Source of the DNA: Prionace glauca | Lineage: Eukaryota > Chordata > Chondrichthyes > Carcharhiniformes > Carcharhinidae | DNA length: 64,000 bases | Direction of reading: 5' to 3' | NCBI GenBank assembly: GCA_037974335.1 | Contig: CM075760.1 | Span: forward strand, 28,596,402 to 28,660,401 | Shown here: piece after piece, positions 30,683 through 41,079 of the stretch | Layout of the letters: each line of letters opens with the position of its first letter | How positions within the stretch are numbered: the first letter of the stretch is position 1 | The notes under the pieces: model-generated | The model's input: the letters and a program-made list of their open reading frames with translations, nothing else | The model's database searches: none | What the model was told of the DNA's origin: nothing | Translations under genes and position numbers: made by a program

Positions 30683-31011
30683 AATATCTGCAGACGGGCG
30701 ATTCAAGCCAAATATCTTGGGATCTGACAGTGTCACACAATTCTTCAGGATCTGAATATCAAAGGCCTATGAATGTGGAAGGAGAAATGTTTGCCTATTT
30801 TGTCTTTGGGAAATTACTCAACATCATTGTGACTGGCAAAGCCCCGAGACACAGACATCTGTTATTTTTCCACAGCTGGAGCAGATCTTTAACCAGTTAC
30901 ACAGTGTGAAAAAAAACACATTTACATCAGCTGGACACTGTACTCGTGTTCTTTGTGTGAACCTGGTTTCAACTGATTGTATAACCTAGAGAGACATGAG
31001 GACACCTGCAC

Positions 31012-31144
31012 CATGTGAACAAGGAGCAGCAATAGGCCATTCGGCCCCACGGGCCAGTTCCGTCATTTAATAACATCATGGCTAATCTGATAGTGAGCTC
31101 AAATCTGCATTCCGCCTACACCCGATAGCCTGTCAATAATCATG
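31012..31144 (-). mobile_element. Short LINE/SINE-tail insertion at the ZNF start codon
   Basis: Sister genes read 'cacctgcaccatggagaaacc'. Here that text is split: 'ctgcaccatg' (to 31015), a 125-bp insert, then 'catggagaaacc' (from 31141). CATG at 31012-31015 and 31141-31144 is the apparent target duplication. The insert is reverse-oriented repeat tail ('gcagcaataggccattcggc', 'aataacatcatggctaatct'). The left ATG is now followed by a TGA stop. The right ATG restores the start. Confidence 0.7.
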
Positions 31145-32290
31145 GAGAAACCGTGGAAATGTGTGGACTGTGGGATGGGATTCAATTACCCGTCTGAATT
31201 GGAAACCCATCGACGTATTCACACTGGGGAGAGACCATTCACCTGCTTTGTGTGTGGGAAGGGATTCACTCAGTCATCCAGCCTGTACACACACCAGCAT
31301 GTCCATACTGGTGAGAGGCCATTCACCTGTCTTCAATGTGGGAAGGGATTTAATGCCTTATCAAACCTCCGGACTCACCACCAGGTTCACTCTGATCAGA
31401 GACCATTTAGATGTTCTGATTGTGAGAAGAGCTTTAAAAGCAGAAAGGATTTATTGATTCACCAACGCACTCACACTGGGGAGAGGCCGTTCATCTGCAA
31501 CGTGTGTGGTAAGGGATTCACTCAGTCGTCCCACCACCTGACACACCAAAGTGTTCACACTGATCAGAGACCATTTAAATGTTCTGACTGTGAGAAGAAC
31601 TTTAAAAGCAGAAAGGATTTACTGATTCATCAACGCACTCACACTGGGGAGAGGCCGTTCATCTGCCCCGTGTGTGGGAAGGGATTCACTTGTTCATCGC
31701 AGCTCCTGAAACACCGATTTGTTCACACTGATCAGAGACCTATCAATTGTTCTGAATGTGAGAAAACTTTCAAAAGCAAAAAGGATCTTCTGAAACACCA
31801 GCACACTCACACTGGGGAGAGGCCATTCACCTGCTCTCTCTGTGGGAAGGGATTCGCTCGATTAGCCCACCTTCTGAGACACCGTCGAGTTCACACTGGG
31901 GAGAGGCCGTTCACCTGCCCCGTGTGTTGTCAGGAATTCATTGATACATCCGACCTTCTGATACACCGGCGAGTTCACACTGGAGAGAGACCTTACACTT
32001 GCCTCCTGTGCAGCAAGAGATTCACTCAGTCATCCCACCTGACTACACACCAACTTGTTCACACTGATCAGAGACCCTTTGAATGTTCTGATTGTGAGAA
32101 GAGATTTAAAAGTAAACAGAATCTGCTGAAACACCAGCGAGTTCACACTGGGGAAAGGCCGTTCAACTGTTCCATGTGTGGGAAGGGATTCGCTCAGTCA
32201 AACAACCTGCTGAAACACCAGCAAGTTCACAGGCGACAGCAGGGGTTGGATTCTGCTGTTATTGCTGCTGTTAATCACATCCAGGACTGA
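31142..32290 (+). CDS. C2H2 zinc-finger protein, 13 fingers, intact
   Basis: Predicted nuclear DNA-binding protein of 382 residues starting [11 protein letters not shown]. Thirteen complete C2H2 fingers are joined by TGERPF and TDQRPF linkers. Fingers 4, 6, 8 and 12 share an FKSRKDLL/FKSKKDLL helix type and alternate with TGERPF-type fingers, so two-finger units were duplicated in tandem. Fingers 4 and 6 have the same base-contact residues. The C-terminal extension QGLDSAVIAAVNHIQD is read from sequence that is untranslated in several sister genes. The start codon was rebuilt by an upstream insertion. The 3' UTR is split by LINEs and resumes at 34316 with AATAAA at 34386-34391. No effector domain is visible. 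Confidence 0.88.
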   Translation: MEKPWKCVDCGMGFNYPSELETHRRIHTGERPFTCFVCGKGFTQSSSLYTHQHVHTGERPFTCLQCGKGFNALSNLRTHHQVHSDQRPFRCSDCEKSFKSRKDLLIHQRTHTGERPFICNVCGKGFTQSSHHLTHQSVHTDQRPFKCSDCEKNFKSRKDLLIHQRTHTGERPFICPVCGKGFTCSSQLLKHRFVHTDQRPINCSECEKTFKSKKDLLKHQHTHTGERPFTCSLCGKGFARLAHLLRHRRVHTGERPFTCPVCCQEFIDTSDLLIHRRVHTGERPYTCLLCSKRFTQSSHLTTHQLVHTDQRPFECSDCEKRFKSKQNLLKHQRVHTGERPFNCSMCGKGFAQSNNLLKHQQVHRRQQGLDSAVIAAVNHIQD

Positions 32291-32307
32291 ATAGTGTCTG
32301 GTTACCA

Positions 32308-32550
32308 ATGAGGTTCCACAGTTTTGTGGTATATATCAATGACTTAGACTTAAATGTAAGGGTCATGATTCAGTTTGCAGATGATACAACAATTGTATTT
32401 GTGTTTAACAATCCAGAAGAAAGCCGTGGACTGCAGGAAGATATCAGTGGGCTGGTCAGATGGGCAGAAAAATGGCTCATGGAATTCAATCTGGAGCAGT
32501 GAGAGAGAATGAATTTGGGACATTAGACAAGACAAGGGAATGAACAATAA
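32308..32550 (+). mobile_element. LINE reverse-transcriptase palm fragment
   Basis: Encodes VYINDLDLNVRVMIQFADDTT, in which the catalytic FADD is intact, then 'WAEKWLMEFNLEQ'. It lies in the 3' region of the ZNF gene. Confidence 0.75.
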
Positions 32551-32639
32551 AGGGGATGATGTTGAGAATTATAGAGGATCAGAGAGAACCTGGAGTCAAC
32601 ATCCAGGCATCTGTGAAGGAGGCTGGACAGGTAGATCAT

Positions 32640-32720
32640 AAGACCATCAGATGTAGGAGCAGAATTAGGCCATTCAGCCCATTGAGTCTGCTCTGCCGTT
32701 CACTCAAGGCTGGTAAGTTT
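32640..32720 (-). mobile_element. Short LINE/SINE tail fragment
   Basis: 'ataagaccatcagatgtagg' and 'gaattaggccattcagccca' are the reverse of a CR1-like 3' tail. Confidence 0.5.
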
Positions 32721-32814
32721 CTCAATCAGGTGGTCAGGAAGACATTTGGCCAAAGACTAGTTTATAAGAGGAGGGAGATTATGCTCAAACTGAAGCAGAG
32801 AGTGGGAATAAATG

Positions 32815-33762
32815 GATCCTTTTCAGAGTGGCAAGCAGCGACTAGTGGGTACGGCAGGGTTCAGTGCTGTAACCCCAACTGTCCGTAATATACATTAATA
32901 ATTTGGATGAAGGAATTGAATGCAATATCTCCAATTTTTAGATGACACTAAGCTGGGTGGCCGTGTGTGCTGTGAGGAGGTTCCTAAGAGGCTACAGTGG
33001 CTTGGGCAGATACTTGGCAAATGCAAAATACTATGGATAAATGTGAGGTTATCAACTTTGGTGGCAAAAACAGGAAGAAAGATTATTATCTGAATGGTGG
33101 CAGTTTAGGAAAAAGGGAAGTGCAACGTGAGTTGGGTGTCATGATGGGACAGTTGCTGAAGGTTGGCATGCGGGTACAGCAGGCATTGAGGAAAGCTAAT
33201 GGCATGTTGCCCTTCATAGTAAGAGGATTTGAGTATAGGAGTAAGATTGTTTTGCTCAGTTGTACAGGGCATTGGTGAAGCCACACCTTGAGTATTGTGT
33301 GCAGTTTTGGTCTTGTAGTCTGAGGGAGTCCAGCTAAGGTTCACCAGACTGATTCCTGGAATGGCAGGACTGACTTATGAAGAGAGACTGGATCGACTGG
33401 ACTTTTACTCACTGGAATTTAGAATGAGAAGGGCTCTCGTAGAAATATTTAAAATCCTGATGGGACTAGACAGGCTGGATGCTGTCCCAACGTGTTCCCA
33501 ATGTTGGGGAAGTCCAGAAATAGGGGTTACAATCTGAGACAGATGAGGAAGAACTTCCTGTTGTGAACCTGTGGAATTCTGTACCACAGAAAGCTGTTGG
33601 GGCCAATTTGTTAACTATGTTCAAGAGGGAGCTGGATGTGACTAAAGGGACAAGGGGTATGGAGAGAAAGTGGGAAAGTGCATGATCTACCATGATCATA
33701 TTGAATGGTGGTGCAGGCTCAAAAGGCTGAACAGCCTACTCCTGCACCTATTTTCTATGTTT
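32815..33762 (+). mobile_element. CR1-like LINE, 3' portion
   Basis: From the RT palm ('LGRCMG...' region disrupted) through VINFGGKNRKKDYYLNGG and ALRKANGMLPFIVRGFEYRS to the tail and 3' end 'cctactcctgcacctatttt'. Several frame breaks. It is a more divergent family than 25757. Confidence 0.8.
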
Positions 33763-33779
33763 CTAAAATGCTTTGTAAA

Positions 33780-33885
33780 ATGTTCTGTCGAAGGATCATT
33801 TAGATCCAAAAATTAACTCTGTTTCTCCACACAGATGCTGCCAGACCTGCTGAGGTTACCCAACATATTCTGTTTATATTTATAA
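33780..33885 (+). repeat. Dispersed repeat R3
   Basis: 'ctctgtttctccacacagat' and 'gctgccagacctgctgaggt'. Confidence 0.6.
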
Positions 33886-34039
33886 AATGCTAGTTCGAGT
33901 AAGCTAGAGTACTGAGCACAGTTCTGGTCATCAGATTAATCAATTATAAAAGTATATGTTAAGTAAAGCTTGTGTGGCAGAAAGCTGAAGCCAGTTGGCA
34001 AATTTTTAATATAATTACAATCTTTCAATTTTCAAATCC

Positions 34040-34315
34040 AGCGAATAAAGGGTTGAAGAATTAGGAGGGTTAGTGAAGAAATCATTTCACCCGGAGAGTC
34101 ATGGGGATCTGGAACTCACTGCCTGAAAGGACGGGAGAGGCAGAAACCCTCATCACGTTAAACAGGAACTTAGATACACAGTTCAGATTCTGCAGCAACA
34201 GAGGGACAGATTAAGAGCTGGAAAATAGGATGAAACTGGACAGTACTTTTCAAGCCAGCACAGACATGATGGGCTGAATGGCCTCCTGCTGTTCAGTTAA
34301 TTTTTTATATTTCAG
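34040..34315 (+). mobile_element. LINE 3' fragment
   Basis: Tail text ('catttcacccggagagtcat', 'ggatctggaactcactgcct', 'gatgggctgaatggcctcct'). Confidence 0.65.
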
Positions 34316-34410
34316 TTCTGACAGTTGGAGTTTGTTTCTACTGATGTTGATAACTTCTTGAACTGGGCTGCAGTGTTATATTCTGAATAAATGCAAAATT
34401 AGCTTGATTA
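34316..34410 (+). terminator. Distal 3' UTR and poly(A) signal of the 31.1-kb ZNF gene
   Basis: 'ctgacagttggagtttgttt' to 'ctgaataaatgc' matches 13810-13915 after the other array. AATAAA at 34386-34391. Confidence 0.6.
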
Positions 34411-34439
34411 AAACGCATCAGAGTAGATTCTTTGTCTTT

Positions 34440-34690
34440 CCCACTGTGTTATCTGATTGTACTCTGATTTTCTCATCAGTAACACAACTAATCTCAGTCA
34501 CCCCAATCTGCGAATGATTAAGTAAATTCCTTCTCTAACACTGCGAGTGTACCTCAAACCACAGGGACTGCAGCGTTTCAGGAAGAGCAGCTCACCACCA
34601 CCTCAAGGGCAATTAGGAATAGACAATAAAAATACTGGCCTAGTCAGTGACATCCACACCCCATGAAAAGAAAATGTATATTCAAACAAG
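34440..34690 (+). mobile_element. LINE 3' end (third family)
   Basis: 'ggaagagcagctcaccacca', 'cctcaagggcaattaggaat' and 'gacatccacaccccatgaaa' match the 3' end at 46580-46680. Confidence 0.7.
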
Positions 34691-34854
34691 ACTTAATTAA
34701 GGCAGGTCAGGATTCTTTGGATAATAAGTTTTACAACACTAAATTAACATTAAAATGATTATTAAAGGATAGGGGTTTGCATATCAATCCAGGGAAATTT
34801 CCAAGATGATGCTGGAGTGTGGCGACTTCTAGCAAGCTGTGCCCAGCAAACCCT

Positions 34855-35031
34855 CTAATTCTATCTTCTACTCGTTCTACACTTCTAAAACTTTATTCTG
34901 ACTCTTATGACTGTAACACTGTATTCTGCATCCTCTCCTCGACGTAAGGTACCCTTTCTCTGTACGGCACACAAGAAACAATACTTTTCACTGTATGTTA
35001 ATAGATTGACAATAATAAATCAAATCAGACA
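34855..35031 (+). mobile_element. L2/Rex1-like LINE 3' end
   Basis: 'caatacttttcactgtatgt' and 'tgacaataataaatcaaatc' terminate the fragment. Confidence 0.75.
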
Positions 35032-36100
35032 ATGACTTTTGCAACTTTATCTAGGTGTTAATCCATCACAGCATTCCGCTCTCAAAACTCTGTCTCAGAC
35101 ACAGTCCCACTTGCTGAAATGGACATGTGAATCTTGCCTCGAGTGAGTGTCTTCAGTAATCAGGAAGCAACAAATCATTACAGAGCCCTGGCTTTTAACC
35201 CCTGAGTGGCCAGCACCCTGTGTCAGAGTCAAGCTTCTCCTCGGTTAATAATTACCTCTAGCTGCTGCTCGGGTTAATCCAATTAGTTCTTAGGCACAGT
35301 GGCCACCCAGCCTTGGTACATCAGACAAGAATACAAGAGAGCTAAAATCTCTTGATTTTGAAGTATTTTGCTATCCACTGGATCAAACTAAAGATTATAA
35401 TGTACCATTCCTCGGGACCTTTATCAGGGATCCTTCATTATTAGAACAGTTTGTCTGAAATTGCCGTTTCTTTCACAGAGAGACATGCAATAATTCAACT
35501 TAAGTTTTGAATGAAAATCCAGTCTTTCCAATATGATTATTGATTCATTATTTCTAACTTAATCAAGGCTCATCAATTGTACAATCATCTGTTTCATGAC
35601 TGGTCACTCTCATCACACAGTAATTTGATTAATATATGTGGTTAATACAGAAAACAAAATGACTTCTTTCATCACATGGTAGTATCCAAATGACTTCCTT
35701 GACCTTGTTAGTTATTACAACAGATACAATATAGAAATGGTCAAGTTAAATTCAGGTCTAACCAATCAGACCTATTTACAGTGAGAAACATGATTGAATG
35801 CAGCAGTAGTGAGAAAGGGTCAATGTACAGTTAAAATTGAGATGTGGTCTGGTGCAGAATATCTAGTCTAATATAAGCTGATGCAAAATCTAATGTAACG
35901 GTAACTAAGAGAGATCCCAATGAAGTATAACAGAGATTTGGTCTTCAGTGGTATAAAGCTAGGACCTCCTATGATCTAAACAGATGTTTTGCCTAATTAT
36001 TAATAAGGAGAGTTAAATGTAGAATAGAGCAATTGTCTAATGTAACATAACCTGAGACACAAACATAAAAACCTATATTTATGCCCTACCATAAATATAG
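35032..36100. other. No gene or repeat recognised
   Basis: AT-rich sequence without long open frames on either strand and without a repeat I can name. Confidence 0.5.
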
Positions 36101-36400
36101 GGCAGCACGATGGTACAGTGGTAGCACTGCTGCCTCACAGCACCAGGTACCCAGGTTTGATTCCCAGCTTGGATCACTGCCTGTGCGGAGTCTGCATGTT
36201 CTCCCCATGTTTGCTTGGGTTTCCTCTGGGTGCTCCAGTTTCCTCGCACACTCCAAAGACATATAGGTTAGGTTGATTGGCAATGCAGGGTATCAGCAGG
36301 GTAAATATGTGGGTTATAGGGCTGGGACTGAGGTGGGATTGTCAGTGCAGGCTTGATGAACTGAATGGCTTCTTTCTGCATGAGAGAGATTCAATGCTTT
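36101..36400 (+). mobile_element. tRNA-derived SINE (type A)
   Basis: 'ggcagcacgatggtacagtg' head, 'ggtttgattcccagcttgg', and a degraded tail. Confidence 0.82.
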
Positions 36401-36789
36401 GAAATATGAACATGGTCCAGAAACAGTATTAACAAAGGGAGGGGCTGCAGTAATTTGAATAGGGGCTTGGCTGGCACTGTAACCGAGACAGAGCTGTGTA
36501 CAATGTGAACTCAGACAAGGTCTGGAGTAGTACAAAAAGGTTCAAGTGTAATAATAAGATAGTAATAACCCAGACAGGACCCAGATTAAAATAACCAGAG
36601 ATGGGAACCAGGATTTTATGGCCCTTCTCGCCCAGTGGTACATTATTGTTCTGTTGAACTAACTGGAGATTTAAATGGCTATCCATTTAAGCCCAAATCT
36701 TTCCCAATAGCCCTGCAATTTTGCCACTTTAAGAATGTATCAGATTGTTTTTTTCAAAGTTAATTAATGAATCTGATTCCACAACCCAT
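36401..36789. other. No gene recognised
   Basis: Lies 3' of the BTB gene. Nothing can be supported. Confidence 0.4.
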
Positions 36790-36970
36790 TCAAGCAGTGC
36801 ACACCAACCAGATCACATCTTACCGTGTCAAATAGACATCTCCTCAATCTCGACTCTTGTTTCTTTGCACATTTTAAATCTATTCATCCTCTGGTTACCA
36901 ACCCTCTTGCTCGTTGGAACAGTTTCTCCCCACTTACTCCTATCAAACCCCTCATGAATTGAACACTTCA
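36790..36970 (-). mobile_element. LINE fragment
   Basis: Reverse text of a CR1-like 3' region ('caaatagacatctcctcaat', 'ctttgcacattttaaatcta'). Confidence 0.5.
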
Positions 36971-37048
36971 ATCCCCTGGGATTTCTCTGATTTCTCCTCG
37001 ATGGTGTGTCCAATGAGGTGCAGCTTCATTGTGCCATCACTGATGTAT

Positions 37049-38292
37049 TTATCTCGCTCTGGCAAGATAAATCTCAGCTTTCTCTGTGTGTGGGACCTGG
37101 AGGGTCTTCACATCATTCACAAACCAAACTCCATTGACACATTGGTAAAGCAGAATGCTCAGCTTGTGAGAATGTGTCTTCCCAGCTGGATCACAATTAC
37201 TCACTGAGACAGAGAGAGTGGAAAAGTCATCCTCCTGCCAAACTTTCTGATATCCTGAGTAATAGTCATAATTGTTCCTTGGCCACTGAGTTGAAATCGT
37301 TTGACCTTTTGGGGCAAAGGTAACATACCACTGAGTCTTTAGTTTGAAATGGCTGGTCGAGAACGATGTCACAATAGGTCCTTTATTCATGTTCCGATAT
37401 CCTGTGATTTTCCAGAGGTGGCTGAAACTTGCTGATGTGTACAATCTCATGGTAAATGGGATGGTGCTGATATCATAGCGTTGGCTGATGGAGTTCATGG
37501 GCAAAAGGTGCACTTGGTAAACCAGCAAGCTCTCCCGGAGCAGGTAGTTAGAGATTGCCTTGGGTAGGTTCCGGGGGCTTGGAGAATAAACAGTTTCTCT
37601 GGGGGCATCATAGGATAGCGGACGTGGTGCAACATTTCCTTTATATGGGCAGGATGTAGAGAGAGCCATCTCACCAGGGCTTGGAAAAGGATCACTTCAT
37701 CCTCCAGCACCATGTCAGACCTTTGGAGGAGAGCAGAGAGTTGGTGCAGTTCCATTGATGTCCAGTCCGGAGACTTTATGACGCTGCCAATGTTCCAGGC
37801 TATAGGCCGGAGGCATTTCTCTTCCAGTTGGGTCAGGCCAGTCAGCTTGGCATACCTCTGCCATGTGATGGCACGGTTGGAGGAGTCTGGGGCAGCCACA
37901 TTGGCCAACATGAACTGCTGGCAGCTTTCTCTCAGCTCCTGGATGTTGTACTTCTCTGACAGAAGGTGAAGGGGTTGCACATTCTCAGTGCTGAGGGTGA
38001 CACTCCCACTGTACAGATACCTCAGGAAATCCTGGAAGTGATCCAGGCAGTCCTCTTCCTCAGTGAGGTGGACGGTCTGGCCTTCAGCATCCGACCAACG
38101 CTCAGTGTCCAACAGGGTCCTGAAGACGTCACTTCGCACGACCAGGATGAACCTGTGGGCGTTCAGCGTGAGCTTTTTGTTCACAATCAGTTTGATGTCG
38201 CTGAAATCCTCCTTGTTGAACAGGGCAGAGAGACTATCAATGAAACTGGTCTGGTGATTGAGGCTCTCCGATGGCCCAGTGACATCCATCAT
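37049..38292 (-). CDS. BTB-BACK protein, LGALS3BP/BTBD17-like, one frame break
   Basis: The N-terminal frame (38292 to about 37575) holds a BTB domain at about residues 25-140 (DFSDIKLIV, NAHRFILVVRSDVFRTLL, FLRYLYSGSV) and a BACK domain at about 145-250 (LEEKCLRPIAWNI, LLQRSDMVLEDEV, VRYPMMPPEKLF). The C-terminal frame (to 37049) has the family's beta-rich end (FTMRLYTSASFSHLW, LLYQCVNGVWFVNDV). The frames join at a G5 run on the plus strand (37573-37577), so a one-base indel or sequencing error is likely. LGALS3BP relatives are secreted scavenger-receptor proteins. BTBD17 lacks the SRCR domain. 'ctgacag' abuts the ATG at 38292, so a 5' exon coding a signal peptide or SRCR domain may exist outside what I can see. 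It could be an intact gene with an error, or a young pseudogene. Confidence 0.72.
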
Positions 38293-38310
38293 CTGTCAGT
38301 GAAATGCAAA
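38293..38310 (-). promoter_or_regulatory. 3' splice site next to the BTB gene's first Met codon
   Basis: The minus strand reads 'tttgcatttcactgacag' directly before ATGATGGATG. A cleanly placed acceptor argues that the visible frame is an internal or terminal exon. Confidence 0.5.
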
Positions 38311-38494
38311 CAGTCAATAAATGATTAGGAGGAAGGAGACAGTGAGCTGAGACAATGGATACCAATGGAGAACAGAACGTGACTGATGGACCCCCTCAGG
38401 CTAGTCCTCTGCCAGGAATCTGTACTGAGGCCTCAACTATTCACTACATTTATAAACATGTCAGGTGAAAGACTAAGTTTGCTGATGACATTGG

Positions 38495-38768
38495 TGGGCA
38501 GCACGGTGGCACAGTGGTTAGCACTGCTGCCTCACAACGCCAGGGACCCAGTTTCAATTACAGCTTAGGTCGCTGTCTGAATGGAGACTGCATGTTCTCC
38601 CCATGTCTGCGTGGAATCCCTTTGGGTGTTCTCGTTTCCTCCCACATTCTGAAAGATATGCTGGTTAGGTGCATTGACCCGATCAGGTGCTGGAGTGTAG
38701 CAACTGCAGGAATTTCACAGTAGCTTCATTTCAGTCTTAATGTAAGCCTTGCTTGTGACTAATAAACT
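38495..38768 (+). mobile_element. tRNA-derived SINE (type B)
   Basis: 'ggcagcacggtggcacagtg' head, 'ggaatttcacagtagcttca' and 'tgtgactaataaactttag' tail. Confidence 0.85.
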
Positions 38769-38929
38769 TTAGATATTTTGTTTGGTGGTAAAATAAGTAA
38801 TGTAGATGGGGTTGGAAGATGGGAGAAAGTTTCCAAGAGACATTGGTCAAATATTAGTGGATGGAACTCCATTCTGAATGGTGGGAAACGAGGGGTAGAT
38901 GAACAGAGATTTAAGGATCCAGACCTTTG

Positions 38930-39070
38930 ATTTGATTTATTATTGTCACATGTACTGCTATACAGTGAGAAGTATTGTTTCTTGTGTGCTACACAAAATG
39001 TGCCGTTTATAGAGAACATAGGAGAGAAGGAAAAGAGAAAGTGCAGAATATAGTGATACAGTCACGGATA
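38930..39070 (-). mobile_element. L2/Rex1-like LINE 3' end
   Basis: 'tttgatttgatttattattg' and 'acagtgagaagtattgtttc' are the reverse of the family 3' terminus. Confidence 0.75.
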
Positions 39071-39183
39071 GGATGAAGAGAAAGGTCAGCTTAATGTATG
39101 ATAGGTCCATTCTAAAGTCTAAGTGGGCAAGGGCCTGGCAGGTGAAGTACAATGTTGATAAATGTGAGGTCATCCATTTTGAA

Positions 39184-40050
39184 CAAAGAACAAAGAACAA
39201 AGAACAAAACAGCACGGGAAACAGGCCCTTCGGCCCAACGAGCCCGCGCCGCCGTCCCATGGTCAGTGACCTATTCATGACTCTAGTCTATGCCTAATGT
39301 GTGAGGATCAGGGAGTTCCAATATAGGGACAATTTGTTACCCAATCAATCAGCCTAAAAGCACATTTTTGGGATGTGGGAGGAAACCGGAGCACCCGGAG
39401 GAAACCCACGCAACCACAGGGAGAACGCGCAAACTCCCACGGACACAGGCCCAACTCCATGTGTCCGCACAGCAACAGAGATAGCCTCTGTGCTGCCATG
39501 ATGCCCTCGAGATGGTAAGTGCCTGTGGATAAAAATTTCATTATTAAAGACTCTATATCCCTGAGACTAAAACTGACCCCAAGCCTACAATGCTTAATAA
39601 GGCCTGCTATATCCCCCTATATGTAAACTGCTCATGTGGCTGTCCAAGTGACTCTTGAACAACCCTAGCGTGCCTGCTTCCACCACCTCACTCGGCAGCG
39701 CATTCCACATCCCCACCACCCTTTGTGTGAAAAACTGCCCTCTAACATTAGTCTTATATCTAGCCCCCCTCACCCTAAGCCCGTGACCCCTCGTTCTATC
39801 CATTTCTAATAGCGGAAAAAGCTTATCACCATCTACTCTATCTGTCCCCTTCATAATCTTATAAACCTCTATCAAATCCCCCCTCAGCCGACGTCTCTCA
39901 AGGGAAAACAGCCCAAGTGCGTTCAATCTTTCCTCGTAAGACAGCACTTCCATACCAGGCAACATCCTGGTAAATCTCCTCTGCACTCTCTCCAGGATCT
40001 CTACATCCTTCCGGTAGTACGGCGACCAGAACTGGACGCAGTACTCCAGG
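39184..40050 (-). mobile_element. CR1-like LINE inserted in the plus-strand LINE
   Basis: The 3' end at 39184 is 'aacaaagaacaaagaacaaa' in reverse. The frame 39594-40145 encodes RVQRRFTRMLPGMEVLSYEE and GQFFTQRVVGMWNALPSEVV. It carries a SINE fragment near its 3' end. Confidence 0.8.
39310..39510 (-). mobile_element. SINE fragment inside the inserted LINE
   Basis: 'gggaggaaaccggagcaccc' and 'gcaaactcccacggacacag' are reverse SINE core. The limits are uncertain. Confidence 0.6.
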
Positions 40051-40622
40051 TAGGAATAACAGTAAAATGGGCTATCATTTAAATGGTAAAAAATTGCAGC
40101 ATGCTGCTGTGCAGAGGGGCCTGGGTGTCCTCGTGCATGAATCACAGAAAGTTGATTTGCAAGTGCAGCAGGTGATTACGAAGGCAAATGGAATTTTTTC
40201 CTTCATTGCTAGAGGGATAGAGTTTAAAAATAGCGAGGTTATGTTACAATTGTATATGGTGCTGGTGAGGCCACACTTAAAGTACTGTGTACAGTTTTGC
40301 TTTCCTTACTTGAGAAAGGATATACTGGAATTGGAGGGGGTGCAGAGAAGATTCACTAGATTGATTCCAGAGTTAAGAGGGTTGGCTTATGAGGAGAGAC
40401 TGACTGGACTGGAGTTATACTCATTGGAATTTAGAAGAGTGAGGGGAGATCTTATTAGAAACATATAAGATTATGCAGGAATAGATAAAATAGAAGCAGG
40501 AAAGTTGTTTTCACTGGCGGGTGAAACTAGAACTGGGGCGTATGGCCTCAAAATAAGGGGGAGCAGATTAGGGACTAAGTTGAGGAGGAACTTCTTCACC
40601 CAAAGAACTTGGGTTCCACACA

Positions 40623-40770
40623 CCTGAACCTTCCACACACCTGATGAAGGAACACCGTTTCCGAAAGCTTGTGAGTTTACTATCAAATAAACTGGTTGGA
40701 CTTAAACCTGGTGTTGTGAGACTTCTTACTGTGTTTATCCCAGTCCAATGCCGGCATCTCCACATCATGA
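40623..40770 (+). mobile_element. Solo Penelope-like 3' tail with hammerhead core
   Basis: CTGATGA (40641-40647), a hairpin and GAAA (40663-40666), followed by 'aaataaactggttggactta' and the end 'cagtccaatgccggcatctc'. Unlike the other three copies it is single, not head to head. Confidence 0.75.
40641..40666 (+). ncRNA. Candidate hammerhead ribozyme core
   Basis: CUGAUGA, stem II (GGAAC with GUUUCC, one bulge), then GAAA. This is the best preserved plus-strand core in the window. Self-cleavage is untested. Confidence 0.5.
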
Positions 40771-40814
40771 CAATAAATGCTGACCAGCCAGCAACACCCA
40801 TGACCCACGAATGA

Positions 40815-40915
40815 ATAAAATCTATTCTCTCTCCACAGATGCTGTCAGGCTTGCTGAGATTTTCCAGCATTTTCTGTTTTTGTTTCAGATTCCAGCATCC
40901 ACAGTATTTTATCTG
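40815..40915 (+). repeat. Dispersed repeat R3
   Basis: 'attctctctccacagatgct' and 'ttccagcattttctgttttt'. Confidence 0.65.
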
Positions 40916-41079
40916 AATGCTCACCACTGCACCACCATGGTGCCCACATTCCAGAGGCCCAGAACTGAGAGAAAGGGTCTTACTCACAGGAGGAAGTTTG
41001 AGTCTGTGTGTGAAGCTAAAAACAGAAGCTTTGCTGTTACAAATCAAACTGCGGGATTTGGAGAAAATGATGGGAAGAG

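Larger units (their letters stand above)
39110..40602 (+). mobile_element. CR1-like LINE split by a LINE-plus-SINE nest
   Basis: 39110-39183 ('tgttgataaatgtgaggtca') continues at about 40051 ('taggaataacagtaaaatgg') and runs to 40602, encoding HLNGKKLQHAAVQRGLGVLV and [20 protein letters not shown]. The two parts join in the conserved motif KCEVIHF...NN. Confidence 0.8.
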
